This document shows positions 43,310 through 51,627 of a DNA stretch of 61,142 nt, piece by piece. The notes under the pieces are model-generated. The model did no database searches. It saw nothing but the letters and a program-made list of their open reading frames with translations, and was not told where the DNA came from. Numbering within the stretch: the stretch's first letter is position 1; each line of letters starts with the position of its first letter. Made by a program: the position numbers and the translations under genes. Where the stretch lies: NCBI GenBank assembly GCA_035540495.1, contig DATLGL010000039.1, positions 1-61,142 on the forward strand. The letters are read 5' to 3'. This DNA comes from DASVEG01 sp035540495 (GTDB lineage Bacteria; Actinomycetota; Acidimicrobiia; Acidimicrobiales; CADCTF01).

Positions 43310-44520
43310 CGCCTCACCCCGGACGTCGGCCGGCCGGTCGACGACGTGAACGCCCGGTCCCATGCGACCCCGAACGGCTCGTTCCGGCGCACTCGGACCA
43401 AGGTACTGACGGCTGGCGTGTCGAGGGTCGCGGGCGCCGGCGCGTTCGCGTCCCACGCCGAACGCTCCACGACGACGAGCACGAGGGTGCCGTAGCGACC
43501 GCGAAGGCGCGCGATCGCCTCGAGGTCGACCTTCGAGATCCGGTCGGTCGTCACGATCGCCAGTGACCCGCCGTTGCCCGCCCGGCGCAGCGTCGCCGCG
43601 ACACCAGCGAGGCGGTCGTCGCGCGACGGCTCGACCATCGCGAGGTGCTCGAGGATCGCCTCGTCGTGAGCCGAGCCGGCGGCGAAGCCGGAGTCGGTTC
43701 CGTCCGTCGAGACGAGCCGGATGAGCGACTGCTTCCGCCGGCTGGCGTCGTGGATGCTCGCCGCGGCCGACACCGCGAGCTCGATCGACTGCTCGGTGTG
43801 GATCGACTGGCGGACGTCGAGGAGGATCGTGACGCGTGTCTGCCACGGCATCTCGTCCTGGCGGATCATGAGCTCGTCGAGGCGGGCCGTCGACGGCCAG
43901 TGGACGCGGCGCAGGTCGTCGCCGATCTCGTACTGGCGCAGCGCGTAGAAGTCTTCCCCGCTCCCGAGCAGGGCCCGGGGCCGCTGGGTTCCTGAGTGCG
44001 GGTCTTGTCCTTGTGCGGTGGGCAGCGCGCCGACGCGGTCGATGCGCGGGTACACGGTCAGCTGCGTGACGCCTGCCGTGGCGAATCGGGCCGAGCAGAG
44101 GCCGAACGGATCGTTGAGGATCACCTCGAGCGGCCCGATGTCGAAGATCCCACGATGGTCGGTCGGCAGGCGGTAGGCGGCGCGTGTCGTGGCGCCGGCT
44201 GCGAGCGGCGGGACCAGGAACCGGGCCCAACGCCAGCCCCTGTGGAAGGGGTCGCGAACGGAGAGCACCGGCGTCCGCCGGCCCCGGTTGCGGAGGAGGA
44301 GCTCGACGCGGCTTCCGCTGCCTGCGTAGACCCGCGGCGGATGCAGTGTCCGCTCCACGTGCACGACGACCGTGCGGAGCCGGACGTAGATCGCGGCGCC
44401 CGCGACGAGCGCCGCGCAGACGACGGCCAGCAGGTAGAGCTCGACCAGCCCGAGCAGGCGACCGGCCACGAGGAACGCCGCGGCGGCAGCGAGGGTGCCC
44501 CATCCCCGACGGGAGAGCAG
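43306..44520 (-). CDS. DUF58 domain membrane protein, apparent CTG start
   Basis: A protein with two N-terminal membrane spans and a C-terminal vWA-like DUF58 domain (SGEDFYALRQYEIGDDLRRVHWPSTAR; TILLDVRQSIH). The family usually begins M-L-[ST]-RRGWG. Here LSRRGWGTLAAAA is encoded in frame but the preceding codon is CTG, with AGAGG seven bases upstream, so CTG at 44520 is the likely start (404 residues). A GTG at 44469 would give 387 residues but lose this motif. It lies between MoxR and the transglutaminase gene, four bases after the MoxR stop. Confidence 0.88.
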   Translation of the reverse strand: MLSRRGWGTLAAAAAFLVAGRLLGLVELYLLAVVCAALVAGAAIYVRLRTVVVHVERTLHPPRVYAGSGSRVELLLRNRGRRTPVLSVRDPFHRGWRWARFLVPPLAAGATTRAAYRLPTDHRGIFDIGPLEVILNDPFGLCSARFATAGVTQLTVYPRIDRVGALPTAQGQDPHSGTQRPRALLGSGEDFYALRQYEIGDDLRRVHWPSTARLDELMIRQDEMPWQTRVTILLDVRQSIHTEQSIELAVSAAASIHDASRRKQSLIRLVSTDGTDSGFAAGSAHDEAILEHLAMVEPSRDDRLAGVAATLRRAGNGGSLAIVTTDRISKVDLEAIARLRGRYGTLVLVVVERSAWDANAPAPATLDTPAVSTLVRVRRNEPFGVAWDRAFTSSTGRPTSGVRR

Positions 44521-44524
44521 GGGA

Positions 44525-45502
44525 CTACCTCTCGCGAGCCGTCGGCACCGCGACCGACGCGAGGATCTCGTCGAGCACGTCGCCCTGCGAGACGCCGCCC
44601 ATCTGGGCCTCCGGCGTGAGCATCAGGCGGTGCTCGAGCACCGGCGCAGCGAGCGCCTTGATGTCGTCGGGCAGCACGAACTCGCGCCCGACCGACGCCG
44701 CGAGCGCCCGGCTCGCCCGCATCAGCGCGAGGGTGCCTCTCGGGGAGACGCCGAGCGTGAGCCGAGGATGGCGGCGGGTCGCGTCGGCGAGGTCGACGAG
44801 GTATCCCTTCAACGCCGGCGCGACGTGGATCGACTGCGCGATGCGGATCATCGCCTCGATGTCGCCGGACGTAGCGACGGGCGTGACGTCCTCGATCCGG
44901 CTTGCGGCGCCGTGGGTGTCGAGGATCTCGATCTCGGCGGCCTTGTCCGGATACCCCATCTCGATCCGCATCAGGAAGCGGTCGAGCTGGCTCTCGGGCA
45001 GGGGATAGGTGCCCTCGTGCTCGATCGGGTTCTGGGTCGCGATGACCATGAACGGCGTGTCGAGGTGGTAGGTCGTCGTGTCGACGGTGACCTGCCGTTC
45101 CTCCATCGCCTCGAGCAGCGCCGACTGGGTCTTCGGCGACGCCCGGTTGATCTCGTCGCCGAGGACGACGTTGGCGAAGATCCCGCCGTGGCGGAACTCG
45201 AACGTCGACGTGTTCCGGTTGTAGACGGTGACGCCGGTGACGTCGGAAGGCAGCAGGTCGGGCGTGAACTGGATGCGGTGGTACGCGCCATCGAGCGATG
45301 CCGCGAGGGCCTTCGCAAGGCTCGTCTTGCCGACGCCGGGGACGTCTTCGATGAGGAGGTGCCCCTCGGCGACCATCGTCACGACGGCCAGGCGGATCGC
45401 GTCCTGCTTGCCGGCGATCACCTGCTCGATGTTGTCGACGATGGCGTCGAACCGGTCCGCGAACGCGGTTACGTTCTGCGCCGCCGTGCGCTGTCTGGCC
45501 AC
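44525..45502 (-). CDS. MoxR family AAA ATPase
   Basis: A 325-residue chaperone-like ATPase. Walker A is EDVPGVGKT, Walker B LGDEINRASPKTQSALLEAMEE, followed by TQNPIEHEGTYPLPE and sensor-2 GVSPRG. MoxR proteins act with DUF58/vWA partners encoded next to them. GTG is supported by a TAGGCT -10 six bases upstream. That hexamer also provides the TAG stop codon of the upstream DUF885 gene. Confidence 0.93.
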   Translation of the reverse strand: MARQRTAAQNVTAFADRFDAIVDNIEQVIAGKQDAIRLAVVTMVAEGHLLIEDVPGVGKTSLAKALAASLDGAYHRIQFTPDLLPSDVTGVTVYNRNTSTFEFRHGGIFANVVLGDEINRASPKTQSALLEAMEERQVTVDTTTYHLDTPFMVIATQNPIEHEGTYPLPESQLDRFLMRIEMGYPDKAAEIEILDTHGAASRIEDVTPVATSGDIEAMIRIAQSIHVAPALKGYLVDLADATRRHPRLTLGVSPRGTLALMRASRALAASVGREFVLPDDIKALAAPVLEHRLMLTPEAQMGGVSQGDVLDEILASVAVPTARER

Positions 45503-45508
45503 CGGGGC

Positions 45509-45514
45509 AGCCTA
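45509..45514 (-). promoter_or_regulatory. Leaderless -10 element of the MoxR operon
   Basis: TAGGCT on the minus strand, six bases before GTG. Its first three bases are the TAG stop codon of the DUF885 gene. Confidence 0.6.
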
Positions 45515-47251
45515 CCCGTCCCTGTGATTTATCCAGGCCCGCGTTCGCTCCTCGAGGACGTCGAGTGGAAGCGGCCCGGCGCCCAGCATCAGGTCGTGGA
45601 ACGACCGAAGATCGAACCCGCTCCCGAGGGCAGCCGACGCCTCCCGCCGCAGGCGCTGGATGGTCAGCTCCCCGAGCTTGTACGTGAGGGCCTGACCCGG
45701 GATCGACAGGTAGCGGTCGATCTCGGACCGGATCTCGTGCATCGTCGCCGTCGAGTTCTCGACGCAGTAGTCGATGGCCCGTTCACGCGACCAGCCCAGC
45801 GCGTGCATCCCGGTGTCGACCACCAGGCGGATCGCCCGCCACAGCTCTGACGACAGCTGGCCGAACCGGTTGTACGGGTCGCTGTAGAAGCCCATCTCGG
45901 CGCCCAGGCTCTCGGCGTAGAGGCCCCAACCCTCGACGTAGGCGGTGTAGGCCCAGCTCTTCGTCCGGAACTTCGGGAGGCCCTCCAGCTCGGCCGCGAT
46001 AGCGATCTGCATGTGGTGGCCAGGAACACCTTCGTGCAGGCAGGTCGCCTCCATCTCGTACGTAGGCCGCGCGTCGAGGTCGTAGGTGTTCGCGCAGAAC
46101 CAGCCGGGCCGGCCGAGCTCGATGCTCCCGGGCAGGTAGAAGGCCGCAGGCGCGGTCGGCGCCTCGTGCTCGGGCACCGCCTTCACCCCGTACGGCAGCC
46201 GGGGGAGGAGTCCGAACAACCGCGGCAGCTCCGCGTCGGCTCGCTTGGCGATGTCGCGGTAGTGGGCGAGGAGCGCCTCGGCGGTGTCGAAGTAGAAGCG
46301 CTTGTCGGTGCGCAGGAGCTCCGCGAAGCCGGCGAACGAGCCGGAGTAGCCGGTCGAGGTGATGACCGACTCCATCTCCTTGCGGATGCGGGCGACCTCG
46401 TCGACACCGATGGCGTGGATCTCCGCCGGCGTCACCTCGGTGGTGGTCTCGTGCCGGACGAGCTGCGCGTACCACTCGTCGCCGTCCGGGAGCGCCGTGA
46501 AGGCCGTCGTCTCGCGGCAGCTCGGGACGTACGTCTCATCGAGGTAGGCGGCGAAGCGGCGGAGCGCAGAGGTGGCCGAGGTGACGGCTTCGAGCGCTTC
46601 CGCCCGCAGGTCGTCGACGTCGCTCGGATCGATGCCGTCCGGGGACGACTCGAACGGCAGCAGCAGTGGCGACTCCGCAGCCGGTGCCTCCACCAGCGAC
46701 CCGACTGACGGCGCGACCTGCTCCGCGACGACGCGCGGGATGGTGACGCCCGCGGCGCGTCCTTCGTCGAGGAGGGCGATCGTCTGGTCGATGTAGACGC
46801 TGACGCCGCTCAGCCTGGCGACCACGTCCTCCAGGTCGCCGATCGTGCGGGCCGGCATGAGCGACATCACCTGCGGGATGTCGACCTGCGGCCCTTCCAT
46901 CGTCGAGGCGGCGAGGAACTCGTAGGGGAACTGCGCGCGGTCCACCTGCTGCTGGTGCTCGTAGATCGCGAGCCGGAGGCTCGTGCGGTCGACGTCGTCC
47001 AGCGCGGCCGGGTCAACAGCGCGCAGCGCCTCGAGCGCCGCGACGGCGTCGTCCTTGCGACGGTCGAACGCCTCGAGCGAGTGGTCGGTCCATCGATGCG
47101 TCGGGCCGGGTTCCCCGAGGTAGGTCGCGAGCTCCGGCTCGCTCTCGATGCGGTGCTCCCAGATGGCGTCGAACAGCGCGTGCAGATGCGTCGACGGGTC
47201 GCCCGCCTGCATCTCCTCGCGGAGGTCCGCGAGTCGCGCGGAGAGGGTCAT
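45512..47251 (-). CDS. DUF885 family metallohydrolase (putative peptidase)
   Basis: A 579-residue protein of the DUF885 group, a gluzincin-like family. The zinc motif is CLHEGVPGHHMQ (HExxxHH type) near residue 400, with YVEGWGLYAES supplying a further ligand. No signal peptide is seen, so it probably acts in the cytoplasm on peptides. A GTG nine bases upstream is possible, but TACTGT seven bases before the ATG favours a leaderless ATG start. It is divergent from the ROK kinase gene. Confidence 0.87.
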   Translation of the reverse strand: MTLSARLADLREEMQAGDPSTHLHALFDAIWEHRIESEPELATYLGEPGPTHRWTDHSLEAFDRRKDDAVAALEALRAVDPAALDDVDRTSLRLAIYEHQQQVDRAQFPYEFLAASTMEGPQVDIPQVMSLMPARTIGDLEDVVARLSGVSVYIDQTIALLDEGRAAGVTIPRVVAEQVAPSVGSLVEAPAAESPLLLPFESSPDGIDPSDVDDLRAEALEAVTSATSALRRFAAYLDETYVPSCRETTAFTALPDGDEWYAQLVRHETTTEVTPAEIHAIGVDEVARIRKEMESVITSTGYSGSFAGFAELLRTDKRFYFDTAEALLAHYRDIAKRADAELPRLFGLLPRLPYGVKAVPEHEAPTAPAAFYLPGSIELGRPGWFCANTYDLDARPTYEMEATCLHEGVPGHHMQIAIAAELEGLPKFRTKSWAYTAYVEGWGLYAESLGAEMGFYSDPYNRFGQLSSELWRAIRLVVDTGMHALGWSRERAIDYCVENSTATMHEIRSEIDRYLSIPGQALTYKLGELTIQRLRREASAALGSGFDLRSFHDLMLGAGPLPLDVLEERTRAWINHRDG

Positions 47252-47258
47252 CCCAGGC

Positions 47259-47268
47259 ACAGTAGGTT
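47259..47268. promoter_or_regulatory. Shared bidirectional -10 (DUF885 / ROK kinase)
   Basis: ACAGTAGGTT reads TACTGT on the minus strand (seven bases before ATG) and TAGGTT on the plus strand (nine bases before GTG); the hexamers share TA. Confidence 0.6.
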
Positions 47269-47277
47269 CGACCGCCG

Positions 47278-48132
47278 GTGACTCGAAACGCGATTGCGGT
47301 CGACATCGGCGGGACGAAGATCGCCGCGGGTGTCGTCACCGACCGGGGCGAGCTCGTGGCCCGAACGTCGGCGCCGACGGTCGGCGAGACCCTGTTCGAC
47401 GACCTCGTCGCGCTCATCGACGCCGTGCGTACTGGCGAGGAGGTCGTCTGCGGCGTCGGGTGCGGCGGGCCCATGCGGAACCTCGGTGAGGCGGTGTCGC
47501 CGTTGAACATCCCGCAGTGGCGCGACTTCCCGCTGCGCTCGCGGCTGGCGGGCGCGCTCGGCGGCCTGCCCGTGTTCGTCGACAACGACGCGAAGGCGCT
47601 CGCGGCCGGCGAGGGATGGGTCGGCGCCGCGGCAGGCGAGCGGGACTTCATCGCCATGGTCGTGTCGACGGGCGTGGGTGGAGGGATCGTCCTCGACGGG
47701 CGGATGCTCGACGGCGCCGGCGGCAACGCCGGCCACATCGGCCACGTGATCGTGGAGCCCGCCGGGCACCCGTGCGTGTGCGGCGCACGGGGCTGCCTGG
47801 AGGCGGAAGCGTCTGGCACGGCGATCGCGAAGATCACTGGCGCTCCGGCCGCGGAGGCGGCGGTGGAGGTGCGACGTCGCACCGGGATGCTCGTCGGGCG
47901 GGCGGTCGCGTCGGTGGCGAACCTCCTCGACCTGCGGCTGGCGGTCGTCGCCGGATCGGTCGCCCTCGGCTTCGGCGACGACTTCTTCGGCGCGGCCCAG
48001 GAGGAGCTCGACCGGTCGGCCCGGCTCGACTTCTCACGCGGTGCGGTGATCCGCCGCGCCGGACTCGGCGACGCCGGGCCGCTCGTCGGTGCAGCCGCGG
48101 TCGGCTTCCGCGGCCTCGAGACCTCCTACTGA
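47278..48132 (+). CDS. ROK family sugar kinase (glucokinase-like)
   Basis: A 284-residue ROK kinase without an N-terminal DNA-binding domain. It has the ATP motif DIGGTKIAAGV, the catalytic DNDAKALAAGE, and the zinc motif CVCGARGCLEAEASG. Polyphosphate- or ATP-dependent glucokinase activity is typical for this group. With the alpha-glucoside importer and PPi-type phosphofructokinase it suggests sugar catabolism, though no functional linkage is shown. Confidence 0.88.
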   Translation: MTRNAIAVDIGGTKIAAGVVTDRGELVARTSAPTVGETLFDDLVALIDAVRTGEEVVCGVGCGGPMRNLGEAVSPLNIPQWRDFPLRSRLAGALGGLPVFVDNDAKALAAGEGWVGAAAGERDFIAMVVSTGVGGGIVLDGRMLDGAGGNAGHIGHVIVEPAGHPCVCGARGCLEAEASGTAIAKITGAPAAEAAVEVRRRTGMLVGRAVASVANLLDLRLAVVAGSVALGFGDDFFGAAQEELDRSARLDFSRGAVIRRAGLGDAGPLVGAAAVGFRGLETSY

Positions 48133-48136
48133 GGCG

Positions 48137-48142
48137 TACCGT
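48137..48142 (+). promoter_or_regulatory. Leaderless -10 element of the acyl-CoA dehydrogenase gene
   Basis: TACCGT ends six bases before an in-frame GTG, one codon upstream of the ATG that would otherwise be chosen. Confidence 0.55.
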
Positions 48143-48148
48143 TGTTCG

Positions 48149-49402
48149 GTGATGGACGTTCGCTATCCCCCCGAAGCAGAGGCGTACCGCGAGAAGGTGC
48201 AGGCGTTCCTGGGCGAGCACCTGCCCGCGGACTGGAAGGGCATCGGTGCCCTGTCGCACGAAGAGGCGGTGCAGTTCACCGAAGACTGGCGCCGGATCCT
48301 CTTCGAGAACGGCTACCTCGCGGTGTCGTGGCCGAAAGAGTACGGCGGGCAGGCGCTGAGCCCGCTCGAGCAGGTGATCGTCGCCGAGGAGTTCACGAAG
48401 GCCGGCGTCCCGTCCGGCGGTCCGAACGACGTCTTCGGCATCCAGATGGTCGGCAACACGATCATCCAGTGGGGCACCGAGGAGCAGAAGAAGCACTTCC
48501 TCCCGCGCATCCTGAGCGGCGAAGACCGCTGGTGCCAGGGCTACTCCGAGCCGAACGCGGGATCCGACCTCGGCAACCTCGGCTGCCGCGCCACCCTCGA
48601 CGGCGACGAGTGGGTCATCAACGGGCAGAAGATCTGGACGTCGGCGGGCCACCTCGCGAACTGGATCTTCGTCCTCACCCGCACCGCGCCCGACCAGCCG
48701 AAGCACAAGGGCATCACGTTCCTGCTGTGCCCGATGGACCAGCCGGGCATCGAGGTGCGTCCGATCAAGATGATCTCGGGCGAGAGCGAGTTCAACGAGG
48801 TCTTCTTCACCGACGCCCGGACCCCGAAGGAGAACGTGATCGGCGAGGTGAACGGCGGATGGGCCGTCGCCATGACCCTCTTGGGTTACGAGCGCGGCGA
48901 GGCCGCGGCCGTCGCGCCGATCCGGTTCCGCGACGAGCTCGACCGGCTGACCGCGCTGGCGAAGGAGAACGGGAAGGCGAACGACCCGCTGATCCGCCAG
49001 CGGCTCGCGTGGTGCCATTCGAAGGTCGAGATCATGCGGTACCTCGGCATGCGGGTGCTGACCCAGTTCCTCGCCGGCGGCCACCCCGGTCCGGAGGGGT
49101 CGATCACGAAGCTCTACTGGTCGGAGTACCACCGGACCGTCACCGAGCTCGCGGTCGACATCCTCGGCCTCGATGCGCTGGTGCCGACCGGCAAGGCCCC
49201 GGGCAGCGCGTTCCAGACCGACGACCCGGGCGCGCCGAACTCCTCCGCCAGCTGGGTCGGCACGTTCCTCAACGCACGAGCGGGAACGATCTACGCGGGC
49301 ACGAGCCAGATCCAGAAGAACATCCTCGGCGAGATGGTGCTCGGCCTGCCGAAGGAACCCCGCGCCGACACGGGTTCGTGGAAAGAGTCGCAGCGCGGTT
49401 GA
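48149..49402 (+). CDS. Acyl-CoA dehydrogenase
   Basis: A 417-residue FAD enzyme. YSEPNAGSDLGNLGCRA and QKIWTSAGHLANWIF form the middle beta domain; the C-terminal helical domain ends with ARAGTIYAGTSQIQKNILGEMVLGLP, the ACAD signature. Catalytic Glu is not certain from sequence alone. Substrate chain is unknown. GTG-ATG are adjacent starts; the spacing to TACCGT favours GTG. It overlaps the following GNAT gene by four bases (TTGA). Confidence 0.92.
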   Translation: MMDVRYPPEAEAYREKVQAFLGEHLPADWKGIGALSHEEAVQFTEDWRRILFENGYLAVSWPKEYGGQALSPLEQVIVAEEFTKAGVPSGGPNDVFGIQMVGNTIIQWGTEEQKKHFLPRILSGEDRWCQGYSEPNAGSDLGNLGCRATLDGDEWVINGQKIWTSAGHLANWIFVLTRTAPDQPKHKGITFLLCPMDQPGIEVRPIKMISGESEFNEVFFTDARTPKENVIGEVNGGWAVAMTLLGYERGEAAAVAPIRFRDELDRLTALAKENGKANDPLIRQRLAWCHSKVEIMRYLGMRVLTQFLAGGHPGPEGSITKLYWSEYHRTVTELAVDILGLDALVPTGKAPGSAFQTDDPGAPNSSASWVGTFLNARAGTIYAGTSQIQKNILGEMVLGLPKEPRADTGSWKESQRG

Positions 49403-49830
49403 CGGGCAAGATCAACAGCGCGCGGTTCAACGAGCTCACCGCGTCGCAGCTGTACGAGATCCTTCGCCTTCGCAGCGAGGTGTTCGTCGTCGAGCAGGAG
49501 TGCGCCTACCTCGATCTCGATGGCCGTGACATCGAGCCGACGACGACGCACTGGTGGATCGAAGACGAACGCGGACGAGTGGTCGCCACCGCCAGGCTGC
49601 TTCGAATGAAGCCGGGGTCGAAGATCGGACGCGTCGTCGTCGCCTCCGAGCGCCGTCGCAGTGGTCTCGGAGCGAAGATCGTCGAGCAGGCGCTACGGGT
49701 CGCGCCTCGTCCGACGTACGCCGACGCGCAGTCGCACCTCGAGGAGTGGTACGGCCGGTTCGGGTTCGTGCGCGACGGCGACGAGTTCGTCGAGGACGGC
49801 ATCCCGCACGTGCCGATGGTGCTCACGTGA
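49399..49830 (+). CDS. GNAT family N-acetyltransferase (ElaA-like)
   Basis: A 143-residue acetyltransferase resembling ElaA: LYEILRLRSEVFVVEQECAYLDLDGRD is the family start, RVVVASERRRSGLGAKIV is the acetyl-CoA loop, and WYGRFGFVRDGDEFVEDGIPHVPM ends it. The acceptor is unknown. TTG is chosen because TTGA overlaps the preceding stop, giving coupling, and the frame has no better start. The stop overlaps the next GTG (GTGA). Confidence 0.88.
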   Translation: MTGKINSARFNELTASQLYEILRLRSEVFVVEQECAYLDLDGRDIEPTTTHWWIEDERGRVVATARLLRMKPGSKIGRVVVASERRRSGLGAKIVEQALRVAPRPTYADAQSHLEEWYGRFGFVRDGDEFVEDGIPHVPMVLT

Positions 49831-50084
49831 ACGCCCGCTGGTTCGGTCACGCGGCGCTCGCCGTCGTGAAGCATCCGGCCATCTGGGCGACGGCGATCGT
49901 GCAGCTCTTCCGCCTCGCGCCCAGACGTTGGTGGCGGCGGGCGCCGTACCTCCCGGTGCCGGATACCGACTACCTCCGGTTCCGCTTGCAGACCCAGTAC
50001 GGCGATCCCGAACGCGAGCCGGAGCCGCACGATCTCGTCGCCTACCTGAAATGGTGCCGCCGGTACGGACGGGTCGCGGGGTAA
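49827..50084 (+). CDS. Small basic protein of unknown function
   Basis: An 85-residue protein, not recognised. It has an amphipathic or membrane-associated N-terminal helix (AALAVVKHPAIWATAIVQLFRLAP), a WWRR basic patch, and a C-terminal half PDTDYLRFRLQTQYG...DLVAYLKWCRRY. GTGA overlap with the GNAT gene makes its translation very likely. Similar short proteins appear downstream of other actinobacterial genes, but no function can be given. Its TAA stop is part of a TAACGT -10 for the next transcript. Confidence 0.72.
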   Translation: MNARWFGHAALAVVKHPAIWATAIVQLFRLAPRRWWRRAPYLPVPDTDYLRFRLQTQYGDPEREPEPHDLVAYLKWCRRYGRVAG

Positions 50085-50087
50085 CGT
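50082..50087 (+). promoter_or_regulatory. Leaderless -10 element before the proline-rich uORF
   Basis: TAACGT ends seven bases before an ATG. Its TAA is the stop codon of the preceding gene. Confidence 0.5.
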
Positions 50088-50094
50088 CTCGTCG

Positions 50095-50160
50095 ATGCGA
50101 GGGCGCCCCGCGACCCCGGTGATACCAGCGCCAGTTCCTGCTCCAGCAGGACGTCGGTAG
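50095..50160 (+). CDS. Short proline-rich leader ORF upstream of the HNH gene
   Basis: Twenty-one codons: MRGRPATPVIPAPVPAPAGRR, then TAG. Seven prolines in about thirteen residues are striking. It begins at the predicted transcription start, and its stop overlaps the AGGAG ribosome site of the HNH gene 12 bases downstream, an arrangement suited to translation-dependent control. Too short for normal gene callers; existence as a translated peptide is an inference from promoter and layout. Confidence 0.4.
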   Translation: MRGRPATPVIPAPVPAPAGRR

Positions 50161-50172
50161 GAGCCGACCTCG

Positions 50173-50727
50173 ATGTCGCGGGCGCTCGTTCTCAACGCAA
50201 CGTACGAGCCGCTCTGCGTCGTCGCCACCAAGCGAGCACTGGTCCTCGTCATCGACGACAAGGCCGAGCTCGTCGCTGACACCGGCCGCGCGTTCCACTC
50301 CGCCCGGGCTGCGTTCGCCGAGCCGTCGATCGTCCGCCTGCTCGCATACGTCAAGGTCCCGTACCGCAACCGCGTCGCGCTGAACCGGCGGGCGATCTTC
50401 CTGCGCGACAACCACCGCTGCCAGTACTGCGGCGCGGCGGCCGAGAACATCGACCACGTCGTGCCGCGGTCGCGCGGCGGCACCCATTCGTGGGAGAACG
50501 TCGTGGCCGCGTGCCGGCCGTGCAACGCGCGCAAGGAAGACCGCTTCCTGCACGAGACGCACATGCGGTTGCGACGCTCGCCGGCCGCGCCGATCGGTCG
50601 TGCCTGGATGCTTCTGGCGATGGGCGGGCTGCGCCCCGAGTGGGAGCCGTACCTCGGGCTGCCCGACAAGGCGAGGGGACACGAGGCGCCGGTTCCCGAC
50701 CTCGCGCTGTCCGAGCTCTCGGCTTGA
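50173..50727 (+). CDS. HNH endonuclease domain protein
   Basis: A 184-residue protein with an N-terminal domain (LVLNATYEPLCVVATKRALVLVIDDKAE) seen in a widespread actinobacterial/cyanobacterial HNH group, then a C-terminal HNH: FLRDNHRCQYCG, NIDHVVPRSRGGTHSWENVVAAC, RPCNARKED. The zinc cysteines and the DH pair are intact. These solitary HNH proteins are not restriction enzymes with a known partner; their biological role is unclear. The ATG has AGGAG nine bases upstream. Confidence 0.92.
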   Translation: MSRALVLNATYEPLCVVATKRALVLVIDDKAELVADTGRAFHSARAAFAEPSIVRLLAYVKVPYRNRVALNRRAIFLRDNHRCQYCGAAAENIDHVVPRSRGGTHSWENVVAACRPCNARKEDRFLHETHMRLRRSPAAPIGRAWMLLAMGGLRPEWEPYLGLPDKARGHEAPVPDLALSELSA

Positions 50728-50759
50728 CGGAACCGTCAGCAAGCGGGAAGGGTTTCCCG

Positions 50760-51548
50760 ATGTCGGCGGCGAATGTCTCCGATACGTCAGGTGCGGGCGG
50801 TTGGGGGGACCAGCCCACGCCTGGCGGGCTCGCTCCGGCCGCCCGGGCCTCGGTCCGGTGGTCCGTCGAGCGGGCGCGTGGGGGGGCTGGCACCCTGCAC
50901 GCTCGCGGGGTGCCAGCCGTCCCCGACCTCGTCCGGACGGTCGAGGTGCTCGAGGCGGAGACCCCGGCGATCGTGTTGGGCTCGACGCAGCGGGACGACG
51001 TGGTCGATCGCGACGAGTGCGAAGCCGCGGGCGTCGAGGTGGCGCGCCGCCGCAGCGGCGGCGGGGCCGTGCTCGTCGATCCCGCCGAGGTGCTGTGGGT
51101 GGACGTGCTCGTCCCTCACGGCGACCCGCTGTGGGTCGACGACGTGAACCGGTCGACGGCATGGCTGGGCCGGGCGTGGGTCAGCGCCCTGCGAGAGGTC
51201 GGCGCCATCGAGGATCCCGTCGTCCACGAAGGAGCGATCTGCCTCAACCGGTGGGGGCGCCTCGTGTGCTTCGCAGGGCTCGGTCCCGGAGAGGTCACCT
51301 CCGGAGCCGGCGGCCCCAAGGTCGTCGGCATCTCGCAGCGTCGCACCCGCGACGGCGCCCGCTTCCAGTGCGCGGTTCCCTTCCGATGGGAACCGCGCCG
51401 GATCACGTCGTTGCTGCGGTTCGAGTCCGCGACAGCGCGCGACGAGGCGACACGCGAGCTGTCGCTGCCCGGCATGGTGCGGCCGGTCGATCCCGCGCTG
51501 CGGTCGCGCCTGCTCGACGCGTTCCTCGAGACGCTCCCCACGTCGTAA
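50760..51548 (+). CDS. Biotin/lipoate A/B protein ligase (LplA-like) family protein
   Basis: A 262-residue LplA-fold protein. RRRSGGGAVLVDP is the lipoate-binding loop and GGPKVVGISQRRTRDGARFQC contains the invariant Lys. The first 35 residues are Gly/Pro-rich and atypical; the recognised part starts at about RWSVERA. It could attach lipoate or octanoate to dehydrogenase subunits. The ATG is 32 bases after the HNH gene. A terminator hairpin follows. Confidence 0.85.
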   Translation: MSAANVSDTSGAGGWGDQPTPGGLAPAARASVRWSVERARGGAGTLHARGVPAVPDLVRTVEVLEAETPAIVLGSTQRDDVVDRDECEAAGVEVARRRSGGGAVLVDPAEVLWVDVLVPHGDPLWVDDVNRSTAWLGRAWVSALREVGAIEDPVVHEGAICLNRWGRLVCFAGLGPGEVTSGAGGPKVVGISQRRTRDGARFQCAVPFRWEPRRITSLLRFESATARDEATRELSLPGMVRPVDPALRSRLLDAFLETLPTS

Positions 51549-51551
51549 CCG

Positions 51552-51588
51552 CGCGACGGATGCCCCGCCGAGGCGGGGGTTCGTCGCG
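51552..51588 (+). terminator. Terminator hairpin after the LplA-like gene
   Basis: An inner seven-base stem CCCCGCC/GGCGGGG with a two-base loop is extended by an outer CGCGACG/CGTCGCG stem. No T-run follows. Confidence 0.7.
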
Positions 51589-51615
51589 TAGGTCGCGTTC
51601 GGGAAGGAGTCGACC

Positions 51616-51621
51616 TAACGT
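51616..51621 (+). promoter_or_regulatory. Leaderless -10 element of the AAA-VWA cassette
   Basis: TAACGT ends six bases before the GTG. It lies between two copies of GTCGAC, a symmetric arrangement that might be an operator. Confidence 0.6.
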
Positions 51622-51627
51622 CGACGC

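Noticed and set aside
43310..44503. N-terminal 400-codon extension in frame with the transglutaminase gene
   Set aside because: The region is occupied by DUF58 in another frame, and an ATGA overlap fixes the true start at 43309.
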